In this document: piece by piece, positions 1 through 5,847 of the stretch | Position numbering within the stretch: position 1 is the first letter of the stretch | Layout: each line of letters opens with the position of its first letter | Made by a program: the position numbers and the translations under genes | Notes under the pieces: generated by a model | What the model was told of the DNA's origin: nothing | Databases searched by the model: none | Seen by the model: the letters and a program-made list of their open reading frames with translations, nothing else | Origin: Fibrobacter succinogenes | GTDB lineage: Bacteria; Fibrobacterota; Fibrobacteria; Fibrobacterales; Fibrobacteraceae | NCBI RefSeq assembly: GCF_902779965.1 | Contig: NZ_CACZDK010000026.1 | Location: 19,558 to 83,557, forward strand | Reading direction: 5' to 3' | DNA length: 64,000 nt

Positions 1-711
1 TTCACGAACGAAGGTGCGCTCGACGGCAAGTTCCTCGTGAAGCTCGCGCTGATGGGCGTGCTCTTCGGAATTGTCGGTGGCGGTTTTGCAAAGCTCCTCG
101 GACTCTCGCAAAACTTTTTCGCAAAGAAGTTTCCGAACAACATAAAAAGAATCGCAATTATGGGCGTTGGGATAAGCGCTTTGCTGCTCGTATTTTTCCA
201 GGGACGTTACGCCGGACTTGGAACAAACTTGTTGGACATGTGTTTTGGAATCACCGGAAATGCAGACTTGATTGGGGATGCCGCGAATGTTGTAGGAACA
301 GCCGATGCTGTTGGAACTGCCGCCGGGAATGCTACGGGGAGTGCCGCCGGAACCGCCGACTTAATTGGGAACGTCACCGGGTATGATTGGGTTATAAAAT
401 TCGCGCTCACGATACTCACACTCTCCGCCGGATTCGTAGGCGGTGTCGTGACCCCGCTTTTCGCCATCGGCGCTACGTTTGGCGTATTCGTTGCGGGAAT
501 GTTCGGAATGCCCGTTGCACTCGCCGCAGCACTCGGCCTTGCCGCCGTTTTCGCGAGCGCAAGCAACACGCTTTGGGCGCCCATCCTCATCGCAGGCGAA
601 ATCTTCGGATTCGATTGCCTCCCCGCATTTTTCATCGTCTGCACGGTCGCCTACATCTGCAATGGCGGACAATCGATTTATAAGCAGAAGAAGATTAGGA
701 TAAAGATTTAA
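1..711 (+). CDS. ClC-family chloride/fluoride channel, C-terminal part (5' truncated by window)
   Basis: The reading frame is open from base 1 with no convincing start, so the gene begins upstream; about 236 residues are visible. It is a membrane protein with several hydrophobic helices. The segment GGVVTPLFAIGA, followed by a Gly/Ala-rich helix and APILIAGEIFG, matches the ion-pathway region of ClC proteins. The V-T-P form is closest to the CLC-F-like branch that exports fluoride, but the substrate cannot be fixed from this half. Between YAGLGTNLL and YDWVIKFAL there is a loop of about 45 residues built from degenerate Gly/Ala/Thr/Asn units (NADLIG, GTADAVGTAAGNATG, GTADLIGNVTG), longer than I expect there. 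A terminator follows closely. Confidence 0.8.
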   Translation, partial: FTNEGALDGKFLVKLALMGVLFGIVGGGFAKLLGLSQNFFAKKFPNNIKRIAIMGVGISALLLVFFQGRYAGLGTNLLDMCFGITGNADLIGDAANVVGTADAVGTAAGNATGSAAGTADLIGNVTGYDWVIKFALTILTLSAGFVGGVVTPLFAIGATFGVFVAGMFGMPVALAAALGLAAVFASASNTLWAPILIAGEIFGFDCLPAFFIVCTVAYICNGGQSIYKQKKIRIKI

Positions 712-732
712 AAAGCGAAGTCTTTTCATTAC

Positions 733-764
733 AAAAAGTCGTCCGCACAGCGGGCGACTTTTTT
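733..764 (+). terminator. Rho-independent terminator of the ClC gene
   Basis: Arms AAAGTCGTCCGC and GCGGGCGACTT pair (one G-T) around a three-base ACA loop and are followed by a T run. It lies between convergent genes and has an A run on the other side, so it may also serve the minus-strand ORF6N gene. Confidence 0.75.
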
Positions 765-797
765 GCTTATCAAATCCGATTAAGCATTCTTCACAAC

Positions 798-840
798 TGT
801 GTACTTTTCTATGTACTTTTCTGTGAACTTTTCTGTGTAC
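798..840. repeat. 12-bp tandem repeat across the ORF6N stop codon
   Basis: About 3.6 copies of TGTGTACTTTTC, one with A for G and one with A for T. On the minus strand the unit reads CAGAAAAGTACA, coding for Gln-Lys-Ser-Thr/Ser. A C-to-T change in one unit makes the TAG stop of the ORF6N gene, so unit number sets the length of the tail. Confidence 0.8.
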
Positions 841-2071
841 TAGCATTAAAATTGGCATTTTCACCAATTAAAGTTCTTTTATCGAGCGAAGAAGTTTTCG
901 TGTTTTTGGCAGTTTCCTTTAGCATAGCAATGATGTTGTGATACGCTTCCGTGTATTCAATTTGCATAATCGTAGTGATTTTATTGCCAGCATCTTTACT
1001 CGATGCCCCGCAGTGAAATAATTTCTCGCTTTTTAATCCATAATCCAAGAAAATATAGCGGTCGTGAAATTTTCCGTTCGTTTCATACACATTTAACGAG
1101 ATGTCGGGGCGTACCTTTAAGAAATCCTTCTGCATCCGATCCGTTAACGTTTCAAAGCCACATTCATCACTATAAATCGTTACAGCTACTCCCTTGGCAA
1201 TTTCACGCAACAAGTCCAGAGTCTTCACGCCAATGTAATCATCGACAATCGTAATTGACTTTTTTGCCAAGCCATAAATCTGCATATAGGCGACATCCGC
1301 TTCCAGCTTACGCCCGTTCAAAATCAAGAAATGTTTGAAAGTGCTTGGATCAATGAAATTTTCCATAACTTTTTGAAGGTCCGACTTCATCACTGAAACA
1401 TCTTCACGCGTCTCGGCAAGACCGTCACGAATCTCGGCAATATCCTTCGCATTCTGAACCGTATGGGAAGCAATTTGAGCTATACCATCAGACCCCAGCA
1501 AACTTTGATTTTCAGCAACAATGTAGTCCTTCATCTGCTTAAAAAGGCGGATAAGAGCCTTGCTTTGAGCCGTAGCACGCTCGCCCTTGAGAACCGTCAT
1601 GAGCATATAAATGCCCTGCTCGGTAAATGCATAAGGTGCATACCTAACACCGCCCCAACTTGAGGTGCAATTTTTGCACCTCAAGATATCTTGCAACTCA
1701 AATTTACTCCCGTCACTTGAGGTCAATTTTTTTGACCTCAAGTTGTCTTTTGGCTCAAAATTGGCTAATTTCAAAGAATTTTGAGGTTCTAAAATCAAAT
1801 TTTTTGACCTTGAAAGTTCTTCAATTTCGCTGTTTGATAACTGAAAGCGAAAATCCTCGTCAAATTTTTCAATATTATTCTTGACCTGTCGATTGAATGC
1901 TTTAGTGCTATACCCGTAAATCTCAGCCAAATCGGCATCAAGCATTACCTTGAGCCCACGAATCGTATAGATTCGAGACTTGAGCATATTCTCATCAATC
2001 AGGGAAAATTCAGACTTTGCCGAAACTTCAACTTCGCCAACACTTGTGGCAGCGGCAATAACTTTTTTCAT
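809..2071 (-). CDS. ORF6N domain protein with PLD-like C-terminal segment
   Basis: A 420-residue protein. Residues 25-165 carry the phage-type ORF6N DNA-binding domain: IYTIRGLKVMLDADLAEIYG near the start and WGGVRYAPYAFTEQGIYML after a variable insert. The C-terminal third (about 255-390) has FHDRYIFLD and GASSKDAG, resembling PLD-like segments often attached to ORF6N proteins. ORF6N proteins come from phages and are common in accessory regions of FCB genomes; the exact role is unknown. The start is supported by AAAGGAG a few bases upstream of ATG. The insert between the two halves of ORF6N holds repeated units (LRSKKLTSS, LRCKNCTSS) written in DNA hairpins. AT-rich surroundings suggest transfer. 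Confidence 0.75.
   Translation of the reverse strand: MKKVIAAATSVGEVEVSAKSEFSLIDENMLKSRIYTIRGLKVMLDADLAEIYGYSTKAFNRQVKNNIEKFDEDFRFQLSNSEIEELSRSKNLILEPQNSLKLANFEPKDNLRSKKLTSSDGSKFELQDILRCKNCTSSWGGVRYAPYAFTEQGIYMLMTVLKGERATAQSKALIRLFKQMKDYIVAENQSLLGSDGIAQIASHTVQNAKDIAEIRDGLAETREDVSVMKSDLQKVMENFIDPSTFKHFLILNGRKLEADVAYMQIYGLAKKSITIVDDYIGVKTLDLLREIAKGVAVTIYSDECGFETLTDRMQKDFLKVRPDISLNVYETNGKFHDRYIFLDYGLKSEKLFHCGASSKDAGNKITTIMQIEYTEAYHNIIAMLKETAKNTKTSSLDKRTLIGENANFNASTQKSSQKST
1659..1742. repeat. Two perfect hairpins inside the ORF6N coding sequence
   Basis: Hairpin 1 (1659-1685) has 12-bp arms CTTGAGGTGCAA/TTGCACCTCAAG with a TTT loop. Hairpin 2 (1716-1742) has 11-bp arms CTTGAGGTCAA/TTGACCTCAAG with a TTTTT loop. 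A decayed third copy lies at about 1781-1811. They encode the repeated Leu-Arg-Ser/Cys-Lys-x-x-Thr-Ser-Ser units. Confidence 0.85.
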
Positions 2072-2245
2072 TTTTCACTCCTTTGCGGAACAAGCAAAAA
2101 ATCCGCAAATACAAATTCTACGTTTATAAAATACACAAACGTACACCATTCGTCAAGAGGTGGGATATTTTTTCTCATTCATTTTAAACTTGATCTATTA
2201 TTTTGACTTTCTTTCAATTTAAAAGTTATGTTTCCATTTTTAGTT

Positions 2246-4717
2246 TTAGTCCACATTTCTTTTAAATTCGCATTTTACACAACCTATAAAAGGACCATTC
2301 TGTTTTTTTAAACGACCACCACATCTAGGACATGTCCATATTTCAGTATTTAGATCCATGCCGTAATCATCTTTAATTTCTTTGAAGAAACAAGACGCAT
2401 TTTCATTTTTTGTTGGAGTAACAAAAATCACTTTTTTCTTTGCACGAGTCATTGCCACATAAAAAAGACGTCGTTCTTCCGCAAATGGATACCTCTCAGA
2501 ATTTTCTGCAAACAACTTCATTATAGGAGCATCTTCAATTTTACTCGGAAAACCATACCTGCCGTTCTTAGTATTCAAAATGAAAACATAATCGGCCTGC
2601 AACCCCTTTGATGCATGAATCGTTAAAAAACTAATAGACAAATCCTCACGAGCAAGAATTTTATAAACTCCATCATTATTTTTCACTACAAAATCTTTCA
2701 AAAGTTTTTTCATAATTTTTTCATCATCTTTATAACGACCTAGAAAGAACACTTTACTATCACGAGGCAGTTCTAGCAATCTCCATTTCCACAATTCTTC
2801 ACCCAATACATAACCATCATCTTTTAATGGCGTTCTCAATAGTTTATTAATCTGAGCAGGATTTTTCATTATAAAGCGACTACTAACTTCAATGAGGCGT
2901 TTTGGAAATCTATAAGTAGTTTCTATTTTTTTCTTTTCCGTCGGTCCCCAATACTTTTCAAATTCTAGAATGTAATTAACATCACTACCATCAAATCGAT
3001 AAATGCTCTGCCAATCATCACCAACACAAAACAATCTAAAATCAGAAGAATCACGAAGTACTTTTAATAAGTTATATCTTGACTTCGACATATCCTGATA
3101 TTCATCAACAATCACCATTTTGTACGGATTATTATATTTTCCATTTTTAATATAATTTATAGCTCCGTTAATCATATCGCTAAAATCTATTTGATTCGTC
3201 GTCAAGAGCATATCAACATACGCTCTATAAATCGGTTCAAACAGATGCAATAAATCGTTATTATAGATACGCTCTAATCTATTGCGATAAAGCCTGTTTT
3301 TTTCATAAAGTTTTTCAATTGACAATCCATTTGTTTTAGCCTTATTCAGCATTGATCTAAAAAGCAAAGAAATCCTTTCGAGCATCATATTACTTTCATA
3401 TACACTTTTTAAGATTTCCCATATTTCTTTTGCAGAGCGCGGCTTAAACACAACCCCTTGATTAACAAGCTTTTGTTTCAAACTATCAAGAAGATTTCCT
3501 TCAAACTTTTCGAAAGCAAAGCATTCTACAAATTTGGTATTATATTCTCTATGAATTTTTCTCTTCCATGCAATCCCATCCAAATATGTTTGACATGCAT
3601 TTTTCCCATTCTTTCCAGTAAAAAAATCCGCCACTCGTTTTTGCCGATTGATTCCCAAATATTCAATGTAAATATTGTATTGTGGTAAATAGAAATCAGG
3701 TTGATATTGTCGATAATTTTCGGTAGCAGTTGAAAATTTATAAGGCTTTTCATATTCATATGCAATTTGATTTTGCCATAGAAAATTAGCAATATCCATT
3801 TCGCCATAGCTCTTAACAGAAATTCCATCAATCGTTTTCGGCGGATTATCTTTTATGTATTGATCGTATTCCTCAAGGTTTTTAAAACAATCTATACTTT
3901 TTGATTTTTCTTTATCATATAGCAAAAAATCACATAATAGACTTAAATAGTCTATACTCCCCATTACCTTTTGAAGTTGTCCACTAATAAACCTATAAAG
4001 ATTTTTGCCATCATATACAGCTCGTTTGCCTTCATATTTAGCAAGAACCTTATCATAACCCAAAGAATGAAAAGTACAAACATCTATCGGAACACCAATA
4101 TTAGCATCAAGCTGTTTTCTCATATCCTCAACTGTTCTATTTGTAAAAGACAATACCAATATTTCGTTAGGCTTATACATTCCTTTCTTGAGCAAATACT
4201 TAACTTTTCCCACAATAGTTGTTGTTTTTCCCGTCCCTGCACCAGCAATGACTAGTTGATTACGAGCATCAGAAACAACGCACTGCAATTGTTGGTCATC
4301 TAAACAGAATCCATTGATGTTGCCAATTACTTTTTTAGCATCAGCTATACGAATAGCAACGACATTATCGTTATGAGATTTCTGCCGTTGAAACAACGAT
4401 TTTAGCAACAAAAAGAACTGTTCCCAAGATTCCTTGTAAGACGAATAAAATGATATTTTTTCAAATATTTTTGGGGATCTTTTTTTCAGCAAATTAACAA
4501 AAGCTTGATTTTGCTTTTTCCACAAATCAATTTTTTCATCTGAAATATATTCATCAGAATTCGAAAAAATTGCATCCATACCATTTTGGCAGGTCTTTAT
4601 TTTTTGAATCAAATCACAACATTCTTGTTCTAACACAACCATCTTAGTTCTTTGATGATCAACATAATCTTTTATAAAAGAAGAACACAATGTCGTTGAA
4701 TTTAAATGGGATTTCAT
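2246..4717 (-). CDS. UvrD/HelD-type superfamily 1 helicase with embedded nuclease-like segment and zinc ribbon
   Basis: An 823-residue superfamily 1A DNA helicase. Walker A AGAGTGKTT is near residue 158, VDEYQDMS (motif II) near 535, HASKGLQADYVF (motif V) near 700 and EERRLFYVAMTRA (motif VI) near 745. Between motif Ia and motif II lies an inserted stretch with YEKPYKF, YQPDFYLP and IYIEYLG, which resembles the PD-(D/E)XK-like core found in helicase IV relatives. The C-terminus has CPRCGG and CVKC, a probable zinc ribbon. It is longer than E. coli HelD (684 residues). No clear Shine-Dalgarno precedes the ATG. The gene is AT-rich compared with valS and follows the ORF6N gene in an accessory stretch, so it may be a transferred or defence-related gene; that is inference. 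Confidence 0.8.
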   Translation of the reverse strand: MKSHLNSTTLCSSFIKDYVDHQRTKMVVLEQECCDLIQKIKTCQNGMDAIFSNSDEYISDEKIDLWKKQNQAFVNLLKKRSPKIFEKISFYSSYKESWEQFFLLLKSLFQRQKSHNDNVVAIRIADAKKVIGNINGFCLDDQQLQCVVSDARNQLVIAGAGTGKTTTIVGKVKYLLKKGMYKPNEILVLSFTNRTVEDMRKQLDANIGVPIDVCTFHSLGYDKVLAKYEGKRAVYDGKNLYRFISGQLQKVMGSIDYLSLLCDFLLYDKEKSKSIDCFKNLEEYDQYIKDNPPKTIDGISVKSYGEMDIANFLWQNQIAYEYEKPYKFSTATENYRQYQPDFYLPQYNIYIEYLGINRQKRVADFFTGKNGKNACQTYLDGIAWKRKIHREYNTKFVECFAFEKFEGNLLDSLKQKLVNQGVVFKPRSAKEIWEILKSVYESNMMLERISLLFRSMLNKAKTNGLSIEKLYEKNRLYRNRLERIYNNDLLHLFEPIYRAYVDMLLTTNQIDFSDMINGAINYIKNGKYNNPYKMVIVDEYQDMSKSRYNLLKVLRDSSDFRLFCVGDDWQSIYRFDGSDVNYILEFEKYWGPTEKKKIETTYRFPKRLIEVSSRFIMKNPAQINKLLRTPLKDDGYVLGEELWKWRLLELPRDSKVFFLGRYKDDEKIMKKLLKDFVVKNNDGVYKILAREDLSISFLTIHASKGLQADYVFILNTKNGRYGFPSKIEDAPIMKLFAENSERYPFAEERRLFYVAMTRAKKKVIFVTPTKNENASCFFKEIKDDYGMDLNTEIWTCPRCGGRLKKQNGPFIGCVKCEFKRNVD

Positions 4718-4784
4718 ATTCAGGAATATAATTTAAAAAGAACATCTATAAACACCCTTTTCCATCAACATTTACAATAAATAC

Positions 4785-4988
4785 AAGCCCGGGGCGTTGC
4801 GGGGCGCGGCGACTGAGCGCCCCGCTCGAAGGGGTGCGCGGATGAATCGGCTAGGTTCCGGCTCGGAGGCCGGAATGACGACGAATAAGAAGCGAGGGGA
4901 CAACTGTATAAGGCGAGCGTTGCGACAGATTGCTCGCAAGCTGTCATAACCGAGCCGAACAGTTGAGACTTGAGCGTAGCGAAAGTCT
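4785..4988. repeat. Composite hairpin array with one structured F1 element
   Basis: This fills most of the 405-bp gap between the helicase and the small gene pair. First comes a GC-rich hairpin (4800-4824, arms CGGGGCGC/GCGCCCCG), then a hairpin TTCCGGC…GCCGGAA followed by TGACG (4855-4880, the CATTCC-type intergenic repeat). Then an F1 element runs 4901-4988: outer stem CAACTGT/ACAGTTG, block AAGGCGAGCGTTGCG, inner hairpin GACAG…CTGTC, block CATAACCGAGCC, and final hairpin AGACTT…AAGTCT with loop GAGCGTAGCGA. No gene is convincing here. Confidence 0.7.
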
Positions 4989-5123
4989 AACGCTTTTCCC
5001 CTCCAATCAAAAAAAATTTCAAATTGATATTGACAAACAGCTTCTTTTTGATTTATTTTTAGTGCACAAATGTTCAAATTTCAAGACCCGCAATTTCATG
5101 CATGTTTGCGGGAAGGAGTAAAT

Positions 5124-5447
5124 ATGACTACTAGCCAAGATAGGCCGAAAAATGTTATATTGCCCGTAAGCAATATGATGTACCCATTCATGACACTTGA
5201 CGATAACGCCGAAATAGTCCATTCCGAAATGGGAAAGGACGGTCGCGTCAAGGTATACATTGAGAAGCCCGACGCAAAGGATGGCTTCCACCGGGCAACA
5301 TGCTACTTACCCTCCTATACATGGGAAGATATATTCGGATTTTCAGATGAGGAAATCGATCGCTATAAGAAAGTGATTGAGTCTACGGCTCATTTGATAA
5401 TGGAATTTTCTCAGAAAGGCGGGTTTAGCAATGCCGCAAATCTTTAA
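5124..5447 (+). CDS. Hypothetical protein, upstream partner of DUF4160 gene
   Basis: A 107-residue soluble protein I do not recognise. The start at 5124 is chosen because GGAAGGAG lies five bases upstream; an earlier in-frame ATG at 5070 lacks one. The protein has an acidic middle and a C-terminal helix-rich part (DEEIDRYKKVIES). Its end overlaps the DUF4160 gene by 17 bases, so the two are translated together. DUF4160 genes are commonly found beside a small DUF2442-like partner in toxin-antitoxin-like pairs; this protein holds that position but does not clearly show the DUF2442 signature. Confidence 0.75.
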   Translation: MTTSQDRPKNVILPVSNMMYPFMTLDDNAEIVHSEMGKDGRVKVYIEKPDAKDGFHRATCYLPSYTWEDIFGFSDEEIDRYKKVIESTAHLIMEFSQKGGFSNAANL

Positions 5448-5709
5448 GATCGGATCGTTTTGGGTTTATTTCTGGTCTAACGAGAATAATCCATTAGAAC
5501 CAATTCACATCCATGTGTCGGAAGGCTTGCCATCTGCAAACGCAACTAAAATTTGGGTTACGAAGGCCGGGAAATGTCTCTTGGCTCATAATAATTCGCA
5601 TATCAACCCACATGTTTTGCAGAACATTCTCCGAATTATCGAGGCACGTAATGAAGAGGTTGTAAAAAAATGGACGGAATTCTTTAACGAGATATCGTAT
5701 TTCTGCTAA
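5431..5709 (+). CDS. DUF4160 domain protein
   Basis: A 92-residue protein with FKIGSFWVYFWSNE, PIHIHVSEG and NHI-like spacing that match DUF4160: a short beta-rich module with a His-x-His centre, then a C-terminal helix (HVLQNILRIIEARNEEVVKKW). It overlaps the upstream small gene by 17 bases in another frame. The family is widespread in pairs suggested to be toxin-antitoxin-like, but no biochemical role is established. The GC-poor context and adjacent repeat array fit an accessory locus. Confidence 0.75.
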   Translation: MPQIFKIGSFWVYFWSNENNPLEPIHIHVSEGLPSANATKIWVTKAGKCLLAHNNSHINPHVLQNILRIIEARNEEVVKKWTEFFNEISYFC

Positions 5710-5795
5710 AGACATGTAAATCGCATAATATCCGCATTCACATAGAAAAGCGACGCATTCCTTCCTGCATTTTTCATCGCATTTCCCGCTACATT

Positions 5796-5825
5796 CCTAA
5801 CCACTAACCACTAACCACCAACCAC
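5796..5825. repeat. Heptamer tandem repeat (CTAACCA type) upstream of valS
   Basis: Four to five units of CTAACCAC with one CACCAAC variant, just before valS. The same family recurs at 27477-27520 (other orientation) and 33315-33392. Confidence 0.8.
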
Positions 5826-5847
5826 TTTTTCTACATTTGTGCCCACT

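Noticed and set aside
361..867. Minus-strand frame with VHRKVHRKVHRKVH
   Set aside because: It is the 12-bp repeat at 798-840 read in another frame and runs through the ClC gene.
4765..5077. Short minus-strand proteins in the GC-rich gap
   Set aside because: They are translations of hairpin repeats without ribosome sites.
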